The notes under the pieces were generated by a model that was not told the DNA's origin, did not search any database, and saw nothing but the letters and a program-made list of their open reading frames with translations. From JAWXCM01 sp034408745 (GTDB taxonomy: Bacteria > Acidobacteriota > Terriglobia > Bryobacterales > Bryobacteraceae), in NCBI GenBank assembly GCA_034408745.1, contig JAWXCM010000113.1, forward strand, positions 1-64,000: a DNA stretch of 64,000 bases. The letters are read 5' to 3'. Shown here piece by piece: positions 43,779-52,746 of the stretch. The position numbers and the translations under genes were made by a program. The first letter of the stretch is position 1. Every line of letters begins with the position of its first letter.

Positions 43779-44865
43779 TCCCCTCTTCATCTCGTTTTGT
43801 TGTGCCGCGTCCTTCGCATTCGCCCAGACAAAGGTTGAGACTGTGGAAGTCACGTCGGACAAAGTGAGCCGCAACCTTAAGTTGCCTGGCGAGTTCCTTC
43901 CGTACCTCACGGTCGACCTTCATGCCAGGGTGGCAGGCTTTGTCGAAAACGTCAGGGTCGACCGCGGCAGTTCCGTGAGAGTGGGCGATCTTCTGGTCAC
44001 GCTCAGCGCGCCTGAGATGAAGGCGCAGATCCTGGAGGCCGAAGCCCGCGTCAGGAGTGCCGAAGCCGACCTCATTGAGCAGGACGCGAAGATTGCAGCG
44101 GCCATGAGCACTTTCGAACGGCTCAAGGCGGCCTCGGCGACGCCAGGCGCCATCGCCGGGAATGAGCTGATCCAGGCGGAGAAGAGCGTGGACGCCGTAA
44201 AGGCGGCGAAGCAGGGTCTCCAGATGCGAGTACAGGCCGCCAAAGCCGCAGCCGAAGCGCAGAAAGAGCTACAAGGCTATCTTCAGGTAACCGCGCCGTT
44301 TGATGGAATTATCACGGAACGCTTCGCGCATCCGGGCGCGCTCGCCGGGCCGTCCTCGCCGACTCCCCTGCTGCGCCTCGAACAGGTTTCCCGGCTGCGG
44401 CTGGTGGTTGCCGTCCCGGAATCCGAGGTCGGAGGAATGGTCCGTAACGCTCGCGTGCCGTTTTCGGTTCCTGCGTATCCCGGGCAGACTTTCCAGGGTA
44501 CGGTCGCGCGGATTGGCCGTGTGCTCGACCCGAAGACGCGGACCATGCCCGTCGAACTCGACGTAATGAACGGCGCCGGCAAGCTGAGCCCAGGCATGTT
44601 CCCGGAAGTCACCTGGCCGGTCCGCATGACCACGGCCAGCACGCTGGTCCCTCCAACGGCAGTCGTCACCAACACCGCTCGTACGTTCGTCATCCGGGTT
44701 CGCGCCGGCAAAGCCGAATGGGTCACAGTTCGGCGAGGCAAACCTGCTGGTGACCTGCTGGAAGTAGCAGGCGATGTCGCGCCCGGAGACCGCGTGGTGA
44801 AGGCCGCTACGGACGAGATTCGCGACGGTGCCCCAGTTACCGTCAAAGCCGCTGCAAAAAAATAG
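43768..44865 (+). CDS. RND efflux membrane fusion protein (periplasmic adaptor)
   Basis: A 365-residue adaptor. After a signal peptide (MRVNPLFISFCCAASFAFAQ), a lipoyl-type half-motif (LHARVAGFVENVRVDRGSSVRVGDLLVTL) and an alpha-hairpin (about 90-150, ALA/GLU/LYS-rich) are followed by the second lipoyl half (LQVTAPFDGIITERFAHPGALA) and a beta-barrel. The frame extends upstream to 43627 within the RND gene; starts at 43753 and 43768 are both possible, and I choose 43768 since it gives a standard leader. Confidence 0.85.
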   Translation: MRVNPLFISFCCAASFAFAQTKVETVEVTSDKVSRNLKLPGEFLPYLTVDLHARVAGFVENVRVDRGSSVRVGDLLVTLSAPEMKAQILEAEARVRSAEADLIEQDAKIAAAMSTFERLKAASATPGAIAGNELIQAEKSVDAVKAAKQGLQMRVQAAKAAAEAQKELQGYLQVTAPFDGIITERFAHPGALAGPSSPTPLLRLEQVSRLRLVVAVPESEVGGMVRNARVPFSVPAYPGQTFQGTVARIGRVLDPKTRTMPVELDVMNGAGKLSPGMFPEVTWPVRMTTASTLVPPTAVVTNTARTFVIRVRAGKAEWVTVRRGKPAGDLLEVAGDVAPGDRVVKAATDEIRDGAPVTVKAAAKK

Positions 44866-44997
44866 CAGGAGATTGGCGGACTTTGTTCCGGCGCCTCGCA
44901 TGTCGCTGTGAGAGGCCCGAAAATGAACGCTGTTCTTTGTCTGCCACGACTGCCGTTTGCGTTAAACTGGACGGAATCCCGACGGGAGCGAGGAACT

Positions 44998-45555
44998 GTG
45001 GACGCAACGGCTGGCGAAGTCACAGAATTGCTGCGGGCCTGGAGCGCAGGCGACCGCAATGTCGAGTCGCGCCTGTTCGAGCTGGTGCTGCCCGACCTGC
45101 GCCGCCTGGCACAGTCCTTCCTCCGCCGCGAGTCGCCGGACCACTCCCTGCAGGCAACCGCATTGCTCAACGAGGCCTACATGCGCCTGGTAGGTGCACG
45201 CGAGCGCGACTGGCAGGGCCGCAAACACTTCTACGCCATCACAGCCCGCGTCATGCGACGCCTTTTGATCGACCACGCCCGTGGACGCCGCCGCGCGGAG
45301 TTCGTCGATATGGAAGGCATCGAAGACATGCTTCGGGGGCGCGATGTCCAGCTGGAACAGGCGATCGCGGTCGACTCCGTGCTTGACGAACTGGAAGCCG
45401 TGCACCCGGAAATGTGCCACATCGTCGAGCTTCGATTCTTCCTCGGTCTCACCGAAGAGGAAGCGGCCGAAGCCCTCGGGCTTCCTGTTCGCACGGCGCA
45501 GCGGCGTTATTCCGATGCGCGTAAGTGGCTGTTCGAACGTCTTGGCAGCCGATAA
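44998..45555 (+). CDS. ECF-type RNA polymerase sigma factor (Sig-70_ECF, TIGR02999-like)
   Basis: A 185-residue sigma factor. Region 2 is around SPDHSLQATALLNEAYMRLV and HFYAITARVMRRLLIDHAR; region 4 is EMCHIVELRFFLGLTEEEAAEALGLPVRTAQRRYSDARKWL, with the helix-turn-helix. The GTG at 44998 is preceded by GGGAGCGAGGAA and gives the usual length; the frame is open back to 44908. The next gene is a Ser/Thr kinase overlapping its stop (TAATG), a pairing known for this ECF group, so activity may depend on the kinase. Confidence 0.87.
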   Translation: MDATAGEVTELLRAWSAGDRNVESRLFELVLPDLRRLAQSFLRRESPDHSLQATALLNEAYMRLVGARERDWQGRKHFYAITARVMRRLLIDHARGRRRAEFVDMEGIEDMLRGRDVQLEQAIAVDSVLDELEAVHPEMCHIVELRFFLGLTEEEAAEALGLPVRTAQRRYSDARKWLFERLGSR

Positions 45556-48248
45556 TGCCCCGCGAAGCTGAGCACGACGAACTGGTAATGACGCTGGTCG
45601 AATCCGCGCTGCAGAGGCAGCCGTCCGACCGGGAGACGTTCCTGCGCTCGGCCTGCGGCGGCAACGTGGCGCTGTTTAAAGAAGTGCTCAGCCTTGTTGC
45701 TTCAGAAGAAGCCATGGCGGGCTTCCTGGCCGAACCGGTGCTGAGACCGAGGCGTAGTTCGGGCTCCGACGACGCCCCCTTTGAACCCGGAGAGCTGGTG
45801 GCGGGCCGCTTTCGTATCATTCGGCGCATCGGCCACGGCGGAATGGGCGTGGTGTATGAAGCGCTCGACGAGAAGCTCGACCGGCGGATCGCCATCAAGT
45901 TCGCGCGAGTTGGCTTTAGCAACCGTCTGCCCCCGGAGGCTCGGACCGCCAGCGAGGTCAGCCACTACAACATCTGCAAAGTGCACGAACTCCACACCGC
46001 GGAGACCGGGCACGGCCCCGTCGACTTCCTCACAATGGAGTTTATCGATGGCGAGACGCTGGCACAACGGCTCCGGCGGCTTGAGCCAGTTTCGCAAAAC
46101 GAAGCCATTTCGATCATCCGCCAAATCGCCGCGGGTATGGCGCAGGCTCACCGCCAGGGAATCGTGCACGGCGACCTGAAGCCCGGAAACGTGCTTCTGG
46201 CGCGTCAGCCGGACGGATCTGTACGGTCGGTAGTGACTGACTTCGGGCTCGCCAAGGGAACCACCAGCAGCAGCGGGCTCGCAACCAGCGAGCGGGGCGG
46301 CACGCTCGACTACATGGCTCCGGAGCTGCTTCGCGGCGCACGGTCCAGCACCGCCAGCGACATCTTCGCGTTTGGCGTGATGATTCGGGAAATCATTGGC
46401 CCGGCGCTGCAGAAACATGGCAAGAGCGCCGAACCTACGCCATCGCAGTCGACTCTCACACTGGCCCGCACCGAGGCCGTGATTCGGGAGCGCACGATGA
46501 ACGCCAGTCTCCCCGCGCCCTGGAACGGCATTGTGTCGCGCTGCACCGCATCCGAGGCGGAGGATCGCTATGCTACCGCCGACGATGTGGTGGCCGATCT
46601 TGGCCAGCGGCCTCAGTGGCTTGGCTGGGCCATCGCGGTCACTCTGATTGCGGTGGCGCTGGCGAGTTTTGGACTGTGGCGCTGGTCGCGGACTCCAATT
46701 GCCGCGATACGGCTGGCCGTGCTGCCTGTCTCCATAGACGGCACCGTTCAGTCTCCTGCCCTGGCCGGCCTGGGCTTCGACATCACGCGCCGGCTCTCGA
46801 AGTCTAATGGCGTGATTGTGATTCCTCCGTCCGACGCCAGACAGTACAACGTCAAGACTACAGAAGAGGCTGGCAAGGTGCTCGGCGCAACGCACGTGCT
46901 CAGTACCACCGTGATGCAGCGTGGTCCGGATCTGGTGGCGTACGCATCGGTGACCGAATCGGGCTCGGGGCGCATTCTGCGGGAGTTGCGCGGGACGTAC
47001 TTGCCCGGCGACACCGCCGGACTGGCCAAAGCGATCCTCGGCACCGTCACCGGCGGCCTGCAGCTGGCGGCGCTGACCACCGAGACCGTGGCATCTTCCG
47101 CTTACGCGGATTACGTTCAGGGCATGGCACTGCTGAACCGCGACAACACAAGCGCACCACTGGCCGTCCCTTTTTTGCAGCGAGCAGCCGCAGCGGATCC
47201 GAAATCGCCTCTGCCTCTGGCCGCGCTCGCTGAGGCTCAGCTTCGTATGTATCGCGGCAGCAAGGATCCGGCCATGCTCCAGTTAGCAGAGCAGCTCGCG
47301 GCCAAAGCGGGAACCATGAATCCCGATGCTCCGGAGGTAGTACTCATCGACGGCCTGCTCAAGCTGGACCAGAGCCTCTACAGGCAGGCCGCCGAAGCGT
47401 TTCAACGCGCCACGCAGCTTGCCCCGGGTAATCCCACCTCATGGAACCGGCTCGCGCTGGCATACCGATATCTGCAGCGTCCGGCCGACGCCCTCGCCAC
47501 TTTTCAGAAAGCGGCCGAGGTCCAGCCCAGCTACTTCCGCCATTACCTCGACTGGTTTGCCTTCCACTGGAATCGCAGCGAGTATCCCGAAGCGGAAGTC
47601 GTCGCGCGGCGACTGGTTACCGTGTCTCCAGGCCTCTGGGCAGGCCACGCGAATTTGGCGCAGGTGCTGATGGATCAGGGTCGATTCCAGGAATCAGAAG
47701 TGGAAGCCCGCGAGTCGCTGCGGCTGCGAGAGACGGCGATCGGGAACTACCACATGGCGAGCCTGCATTACTGGCAGCGCCGGTACGCCGAATCCATCCC
47801 CCTGTTCGAACGCGCGATGAAGCTGGCCCGCCCTGATACGGAAGACTACCTGGCCCTCGGCAACGCTCACGCTAAGGTGGGACATTCCAGGGAAGCGATG
47901 GAATCGTGGAAAACAGGACTGGAGCTGGCTGAGAAGTTGCTGCTGGCCCAGCCGCAGCAGGCGGCTCCGCGCGGCATGCTCGCGTTACTCGCAGCGAAGA
48001 CCGGAGACCGCAAACGAGGCGCTTATGAAATTGCGCAGGCTGTGCGAATCGCGCCTGATGACGGCAAGACCAAACGCAACGCAGCAGAAACATACCTCGC
48101 GCTGGGGGACGTGGAAGCAGCCGTCAATGCACTTCGCGACGCGAAGCCCACCCTGCTCGCCGAGGTTTCGCGCTCACCCAATTTCGAGGAGTTGCACCAC
48201 GCTCCCGGATTCCAGCAGTTGTTACAACAACAGACCAAAGGAAAGTAG
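45555..48248 (+). CDS. Serine/threonine protein kinase with TPR repeats and one transmembrane segment
   Basis: An 897-residue protein. The kinase domain is at about 85-320: glycine loop IGHGGMGVVYEA (92-103), catalytic lysine K115 in IAIKF, catalytic loop H205-G206-D207-LKPGNVLL, DFG at D229, and APE in YMAPELL. The canonical HRD arginine is replaced by Gly, so it is a non-RD kinase. A transmembrane helix lies around 355-375, then a domain resembling those of FlgO-like kinase sensors (LAVLPVSIDG...), then a run of TPR units (about 500-890). The start at 45555 overlaps the sigma factor stop, so it probably regulates that sigma factor. Confidence 0.88.
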   Translation: MPREAEHDELVMTLVESALQRQPSDRETFLRSACGGNVALFKEVLSLVASEEAMAGFLAEPVLRPRRSSGSDDAPFEPGELVAGRFRIIRRIGHGGMGVVYEALDEKLDRRIAIKFARVGFSNRLPPEARTASEVSHYNICKVHELHTAETGHGPVDFLTMEFIDGETLAQRLRRLEPVSQNEAISIIRQIAAGMAQAHRQGIVHGDLKPGNVLLARQPDGSVRSVVTDFGLAKGTTSSSGLATSERGGTLDYMAPELLRGARSSTASDIFAFGVMIREIIGPALQKHGKSAEPTPSQSTLTLARTEAVIRERTMNASLPAPWNGIVSRCTASEAEDRYATADDVVADLGQRPQWLGWAIAVTLIAVALASFGLWRWSRTPIAAIRLAVLPVSIDGTVQSPALAGLGFDITRRLSKSNGVIVIPPSDARQYNVKTTEEAGKVLGATHVLSTTVMQRGPDLVAYASVTESGSGRILRELRGTYLPGDTAGLAKAILGTVTGGLQLAALTTETVASSAYADYVQGMALLNRDNTSAPLAVPFLQRAAAADPKSPLPLAALAEAQLRMYRGSKDPAMLQLAEQLAAKAGTMNPDAPEVVLIDGLLKLDQSLYRQAAEAFQRATQLAPGNPTSWNRLALAYRYLQRPADALATFQKAAEVQPSYFRHYLDWFAFHWNRSEYPEAEVVARRLVTVSPGLWAGHANLAQVLMDQGRFQESEVEARESLRLRETAIGNYHMASLHYWQRRYAESIPLFERAMKLARPDTEDYLALGNAHAKVGHSREAMESWKTGLELAEKLLLAQPQQAAPRGMLALLAAKTGDRKRGAYEIAQAVRIAPDDGKTKRNAAETYLALGDVEAAVNALRDAKPTLLAEVSRSPNFEELHHAPGFQQLLQQQTKGK

Positions 48249-48254
48249 GACAGC

Positions 48255-48581
48255 ATGCCCAGACACCATGTATTCGAGCTGATTATCACCATCAACGAGA
48301 CGGTGATGACCGTCCCTGATCCCAACGACATAGTAATCGCGGTGGGAGACACAGTAAAATACCACTCCCGCTTCGGAAAGGTAACCATCAACTGGGATGT
48401 GAACGTGTTTGACCGCCCGCGCTCGACGGAACTGGATATTCTGACCGTCACGTCGGCTGGCCCATTCTCAGGAACCTGCATCTTTGAACGGCCGGATGGC
48501 AAGATTATTGGCTGGAAGGGTGAGGGAACGGGCGGGAAGTCCGTTGATGGCGAACAGGGCGACCCCGGTACCCCGAGCTGA
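48255..48581 (+). CDS. Small conserved-looking protein of unknown function
   Basis: A 108-residue protein starting MPRHHVFELIITINETVMTVPDPNDIVIAVGDTVKYHS, 6 nt after the kinase stop. It looks like a single beta-barrel or cupredoxin-type fold with a Gly-rich C-terminal tail (GEGTGGKSVDGEQGD). No metal-binding cluster is obvious. It is likely in the sigma/kinase operon. Confidence 0.5.
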   Translation: MPRHHVFELIITINETVMTVPDPNDIVIAVGDTVKYHSRFGKVTINWDVNVFDRPRSTELDILTVTSAGPFSGTCIFERPDGKIIGWKGEGTGGKSVDGEQGDPGTPS

Positions 48582-48589
48582 CGGACTAC

Positions 48590-48611
48590 GGGCTCCTCGG
48601 GCGAGGAGCCC
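48590..48611. terminator. Bidirectional hairpin terminator
   Basis: GGGCTCCTC (48590-48598) and GAGGAGCCC (48603-48611) form a perfect 9-bp stem with a 4-nt loop between two convergent genes ending at 48581 and 48624. No strong T-tract on either side. Confidence 0.55.
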
Positions 48612-48623
48612 CGCAACACACGC

Positions 48624-49961
48624 TTAAGCGCCCACAGTCTGGACGCGCTCGGGAACGACTCTCGGCTGCATGCCCATTTTGGCAAGCGCAGCATAGATCA
48701 CGAACCCGGCAATGTAGCTGTAGACCACGGCAGGCTGCAGCAGCTTGTGCAGATCGTCGCCGATCGGCAGCTTGTCGTTGATGCCGATCAGGAATCCGAC
48801 GGCCCACGCAGCGTACCCTGCCATGTTGATTCCCTCACGAGGACCGGCCCACTTGCGGCCCGACAGCAGATAGTCCGCCGTCATCGCTCCGCAGATTGGT
48901 CCAAAAGATGCGCCGACCAGGCCAAAGACCGAGGCCAGATTGGCCGCCACGCCGGTCGCCGCAAGGATGATGGCAACAGTCACGCCAACCAGCATTGAGG
49001 AGATTCGCTTCACGCCAGGGATCATGGTCGAGAAGCTGTTGCCCGCGATCAGCGCGCAGAAGGTGGCCGGCGGAATCGAGGCAATGGCGAAGAAGAAGAA
49101 CGCGGAAGTCGCGAACGTTCCGCCCAGAGAGGCGAGCACCGCGTCGTAAGTGAACGAGGTCATGCCCGGGTTGTTGGCGCGGGCGCCCGCAACCGAGAGC
49201 AGCGGCAGTCCACCTGCGTACAACACGGCCAGCGCGATCCCGACAAAACCGCCGAGCTTCACATCGCTCTGGTTGCGGTTATTCATGCCGAAGTCCGTTC
49301 CCGCCGCACCGGCTGTCGCAAAGAAGCCGATTACGGAACCGAGGATCAGCGTGAAGACCGCCGACGAATCGGTGGTGACCGGATCCACATGCTTTGAGAG
49401 GCCGCCCATCGTCATGAAGAAGACAACGGCTACCACCACAGCCGACAGAATGTTCAGATACAGCGACACACTGGCGACATACTGAATGCCCGCGGCGCCG
49501 ATCCAGCACATGGTGTAACCCCATATAATGCAGATGACCGTAAACAATACGCTGCCCGGACCGACTTCGGTCATGCCGAGGCCGCTCAGGATGTACTTGG
49601 TGGCGTAGAACGTTCCGACGGCAAACCAGCCGATCTGCAGGGCACCCATCAGCAGACCCGGCATTAGATATCCACCAGTGGTTCCAAAGGTGGAACTGCC
49701 GACCACATACAGAGGCTGGCCGGTCTTGAGGCCCAGCATCGCGGGCACCAGGTAATACAGGGCGTAACACAACAGGCCCGCTACGGCGAGCGCCAGCAGG
49801 CAGGTTCCGAGGCTGGCTCTGTCGATTGCACCGGCGGCGAGAGCCTGGTAGAAGACGACCCACAAGAAGATGCCCGCGTAGGTCGGGGCAGTGTTCTTGT
49901 ACCAGGGTGCCCGATTGGACATCGGGTTAGGTACAGATTTGGCTATGTAGTCAGGGAGCAT
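48624..49961 (-). CDS. NCS1-like cytosine/purine permease family transporter
   Basis: A 445-residue, 12-helix membrane protein. APWYKNTAPTYAGIFLWVVFYQ, the TFGTTGGYLMPGLLMGALQIGWF region in helix 3-4 and the AGAAGTDFGMNNRNQSDVKLGG segment are like those of CodB-type cytosine permeases. The nucleobase or related substrate cannot be told. ATG at 49961 is preferred over 49979, because it sits 14 nt after the DedA stop; both genes are transcribed together. Confidence 0.75.
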   Translation of the reverse strand: MLPDYIAKSVPNPMSNRAPWYKNTAPTYAGIFLWVVFYQALAAGAIDRASLGTCLLALAVAGLLCYALYYLVPAMLGLKTGQPLYVVGSSTFGTTGGYLMPGLLMGALQIGWFAVGTFYATKYILSGLGMTEVGPGSVLFTVICIIWGYTMCWIGAAGIQYVASVSLYLNILSAVVVAVVFFMTMGGLSKHVDPVTTDSSAVFTLILGSVIGFFATAGAAGTDFGMNNRNQSDVKLGGFVGIALAVLYAGGLPLLSVAGARANNPGMTSFTYDAVLASLGGTFATSAFFFFAIASIPPATFCALIAGNSFSTMIPGVKRISSMLVGVTVAIILAATGVAANLASVFGLVGASFGPICGAMTADYLLSGRKWAGPREGINMAGYAAWAVGFLIGINDKLPIGDDLHKLLQPAVVYSYIAGFVIYAALAKMGMQPRVVPERVQTVGA

Positions 49962-49975
49962 CGAGGCGTATGCTA

Positions 49976-50614
49976 TCACCGATCGTCGGCGCGTGCTACT
50001 TTTCTGCCAACATGATCAATGGCATCCAGTCCCAGTTGCCCTGGACGCAACACGTCCCGGACCTCCCGCCTGCCTTCGAGCCGCCTGGAAAACGCAAACA
50101 GAGCAAGCACTCCGACGATGCCGAGGGCTATCGCGTCTTCATACGGGCGGAGGTAGTGGATCGCGCGGCCCATTGCCTGAGCAATCGCGAAACCGACCGT
50201 GCCCACCACCGCGGTCCAGAAGAGCGCCCCCGCCGTGTCGACGATAAGGAACCGAACCGGGCTCACCCCGGTGGCGCCACAGGACGCGGCAATCGCGAGC
50301 CGCAGACCCCACAGGAACCGTGAAAAGAAGACGAGTACATTGCCGTTTCGCTCCACCCAGCCGCGCACACGGGCGTACCTCGGACTCGAAGCGGTCATCC
50401 GGTCCAGCATCGCTCTGCCTCGCTGCCGGGCCAGCCAAAACCAGAACTGACTCATTGAGATGGTTGCGAGGGTGGCAAAAAACCAAACGAAGCCAATTTG
50501 GAAGTACCCGCGGTGAGCAAGAAAGATGGAGGCGACCAGCGTGGCGTCAGGCTCAAACAGCGTACCCACATAGACGAACAGGTAGCCGTATTGCCGAAGC
50601 AGTTGCTCGATCAC
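49976..50614 (-). CDS. DedA/SNARE-associated family membrane protein
   Basis: A 212-residue polytopic protein. MIEQLLRQYGYLFVYVGTLFEPDATLVASIFLAHRGYF, FWLARQRGRAMLD and FFSRFLWGLRLAIAASCGATGVSPVRFLI are the usual DedA blocks (conserved Glu and the F-x-R-F-x-x-G-x-R motif). DedA proteins are linked to lipid carrier recycling and envelope stability. It lies 14 nt upstream of the permease. The gene before it is the cupin. Confidence 0.87.
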   Translation of the reverse strand: MIEQLLRQYGYLFVYVGTLFEPDATLVASIFLAHRGYFQIGFVWFFATLATISMSQFWFWLARQRGRAMLDRMTASSPRYARVRGWVERNGNVLVFFSRFLWGLRLAIAASCGATGVSPVRFLIVDTAGALFWTAVVGTVGFAIAQAMGRAIHYLRPYEDAIALGIVGVLALFAFSRRLEGRREVRDVLRPGQLGLDAIDHVGRKVARADDR

Positions 50615-50647
50615 GGAAGGTAGATGCGGGAAAGGAGGGAAATTGTG

Positions 50648-50682
50648 CGGCCGGACGGAAGTTCGGGCATTCCGTCCGGCCG
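50648..50682. terminator. 13-bp perfect hairpin, terminator for the cupin gene
   Basis: CGGCCGGACGGAA (50648-50660) pairs exactly with TTCCGTCCGGCCG (50670-50682) around 9 nt. On the minus strand it is followed by CACAATTTCCCTCCTTTCC, moderately T-rich, 58 nt after the cupin stop. The rest of 50615-50739 shows no gene. Confidence 0.6.
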
Positions 50683-50739
50683 CGAAGGTGGGTGGTTACT
50701 ATTTGGTTGCCGGCGCGGTTGCGTGCGTGGTTGCGGGAA

Positions 50740-51111
50740 TCAAATCCACTGCTGATTTTCAACCGTCCGTTCATTTGTCACGTTGCCTGTGTGATGCGTG
50801 GCCGCAGGCTCGAAAAGCATTACAGATACTTCATTTGCAGCCACCGGGCGGTGTTCGGTGCCCCGAGGCACGATGATGAATTCCCCTTCATGAATGGGGA
50901 CGCTATATTCGCCTGATTCGCCACGATAATCCATGCGAAATTCGCCCTGAATTACTAAAAACATTTCATCTTCGCCGGCATGGTGGTGCCATACGAACTC
51001 ACCCTGAAACTTGACCAGCTTGACGTGCTGACCGTTCAGTTCGGCCACGATTCTGGGATTCCAGTGATCGGAGAACCGCGCCAGCTTCTGGGAGATGTTT
51101 ACCGGTGTCAT
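50740..51111 (-). CDS. Cupin-domain protein
   Basis: A 123-residue single-domain cupin. FVWHHHAGEDEMFLVIQGEFRMDY holds motif 1 (H-x-H with Glu) and IHEGEFIIVPRGTEHRPVA motif 2 (final His), so a metal site is intact. Such small cupins may be isomerases, dioxygenases or sugar-binding proteins. The ATG at 51111 is favoured; a GTG at 51132 is also in frame. Divergent from the DUF1080 gene (start 51162), sharing a 50-nt control region. Confidence 0.78.
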   Translation of the reverse strand: MTPVNISQKLARFSDHWNPRIVAELNGQHVKLVKFQGEFVWHHHAGEDEMFLVIQGEFRMDYRGESGEYSVPIHEGEFIIVPRGTEHRPVAANEVSVMLFEPAATHHTGNVTNERTVENQQWI

Positions 51112-51161
51112 CAGGAGATCATAGCGGTTCACCCGTCCGACTGTGATAGAACAAGCTCGAC

Positions 51162-51770
51162 ATGCGACTCGTTCTTCTGCTTAGCCTGGCACTGGCCTGT
51201 TTGGGTGCTCCACCCGTCAAAGAGAAGGGATTCAAACCTCTGTTCGACGGTAAGTCTCTAAAAGGATGGGACGGCGACTCCCGTCTCTGGAAGGTAAAAG
51301 ACGCGACAATCGTGGGCAACACCGACGGCATCGAACTGCCCCACAACACTTTCCTCATCTACAAAACGAAGAAGTTTGCCAACTTCATCCTGAAAGCCGA
51401 CGTGAACCTTCGCAATCACAACAGCGGCATCCAGTTCCGCAGCGAGGAACTTCCCGAGTACGTGGCGGCCGGACTTCAGGCCGACATGGCGGAAGGCAAC
51501 TGGTGGGGTTCCATCTACGACGAAAAGGGCAAGCGCGGCGTGATGGTGAACGGCTGGAAGGGCAAGGGCGAGACTGTGGTGAAAGCGAAGGACTGGAACA
51601 GTATCGAGATTCGCGCCGAGGGCGACCACATCCAGATATTCCTGAATGGCCTGCAGACCGCCGACCTGCACGATTCGGCCAAAATGGAAGGCATTCTCGC
51701 ACTGCAGCTGCATCGCGGTCCGGGCATGCAGGTGCAATTCCGCAACATCCGCATCAAGGAGCTGAAGTAA
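51162..51770 (+). CDS. DUF1080 protein (3-keto-glycoside hydrolase-type)
   Basis: A 202-residue exported protein: signal peptide MRLVLLLSLALACLGAPP, then GFKPLFDGKSLKGWDGDSRLWKVKDATIVGNTDG, NFILKADVNLRNHNSGIQFRSEE and a jelly-roll ending VQFRNIRIKEL. This is the LamG-like DUF1080 family, members of which hydrolyse 3-keto-glycosides in Bacteroidetes sugar pathways. It begins a cluster with a sugar isomerase (4 nt later) and an oxidoreductase that overlaps the isomerase. Hydrolysis of an oxidised sugar is thus a reasonable inference. Confidence 0.85.
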   Translation: MRLVLLLSLALACLGAPPVKEKGFKPLFDGKSLKGWDGDSRLWKVKDATIVGNTDGIELPHNTFLIYKTKKFANFILKADVNLRNHNSGIQFRSEELPEYVAAGLQADMAEGNWWGSIYDEKGKRGVMVNGWKGKGETVVKAKDWNSIEIRAEGDHIQIFLNGLQTADLHDSAKMEGILALQLHRGPGMQVQFRNIRIKELK

Positions 51771-51774
51771 CCAT

Positions 51775-52746
51775 ATGAGCAAGAGAACCTCCATCGGCTC
51801 GTGGGCCTACACCATCGGCCCCTACGGCCCCAATCCCATCGACTTTGAAACCGTCTGCACGCGCCTGAAGGAACTGGGCTTTGATGGAGTCGAGCTCGGC
51901 GCCTTCCCGCCCCATCCGAATCCAGGCAACCCGAACGGGCCGGACGACACATGGCCAGGCGCCATGCCCGGCAAGTCCGAGCGCGCGGAACTGAAGGCGA
52001 AGATGGCTGAACGCGGCCTCGGCTTCAGCGGCATCGCTGCCAACCTGTGGGGCGAGAAGCTGATCAACACCGACGACCAGTCGAAGTACATCTCCGAGTT
52101 CCGCCGCAATTCCGAGTTCGCCAAAGACCTCGGCATTCAGGGCGTTCGGGTCGACTGCGTCCAGCCCCCCACCATTCACCGTGAGGTCGATTACGCCACC
52201 GCGCTCGATCGCGTGGTCAAGACGTGGAAGGTGTGCGCGGATATCGCCGCCGACAACGGGCAGTACGTCACGTGGGAGTTCGAACCCGGCTTCGCGTTCA
52301 ACAAGCCGAGCGACGTGGTGCGCATCCACGACGGTGTCGATAAAGCTAACTTTGGCCTCCAGTACGACACCTGCCACGGCCAGATGGTCGGCGTCCACGG
52401 CGCCCGCCAGGAAGGCGAGAAGGAAGTGTTCGCGAACCAGATCGAGTTGATCCACCTGCTCTCCGGCCGCATCAACCACATTCACCTGATCGATTCCGAC
52501 GGCAAATGCCACAAGGACGCGAACGGCGAGGATGAAACCTCCGCGCATCCTCCCTTCGGGCTCGGTTACCTCGACTTCGATGCGATTGTTCCGGAACTGG
52601 TGAAGGCCGCACGTCTGCCGCACGACTGGTGGACCATCGACTTGTGTTTCTGGCCCGACGCCTGGGCTGCCACCGCAACCTGCAAGACCGCTATCGACGC
52701 ACTGATCGTGAAGTACGGAGGCGACAGCGCAGGAGTCTCCGCATGA
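51775..52746 (+). CDS. Sugar phosphate isomerase/epimerase (xylose isomerase-like TIM barrel)
   Basis: A 323-residue cytoplasmic TIM barrel. GSWAYTIGPYGPNP at the N-terminus, VTWEFEPGFAFNKPSDVVRIHDG, QYDTCHGQMVG and INHIHLIDSDG show the family's metal-binding Glu/Asp/His positions. It has no signal peptide. It would isomerise or epimerise the product of the oxidoreductase overlapping its 3' end (ATGA). Confidence 0.82.
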   Translation: MSKRTSIGSWAYTIGPYGPNPIDFETVCTRLKELGFDGVELGAFPPHPNPGNPNGPDDTWPGAMPGKSERAELKAKMAERGLGFSGIAANLWGEKLINTDDQSKYISEFRRNSEFAKDLGIQGVRVDCVQPPTIHREVDYATALDRVVKTWKVCADIAADNGQYVTWEFEPGFAFNKPSDVVRIHDGVDKANFGLQYDTCHGQMVGVHGARQEGEKEVFANQIELIHLLSGRINHIHLIDSDGKCHKDANGEDETSAHPPFGLGYLDFDAIVPELVKAARLPHDWWTIDLCFWPDAWAATATCKTAIDALIVKYGGDSAGVSA

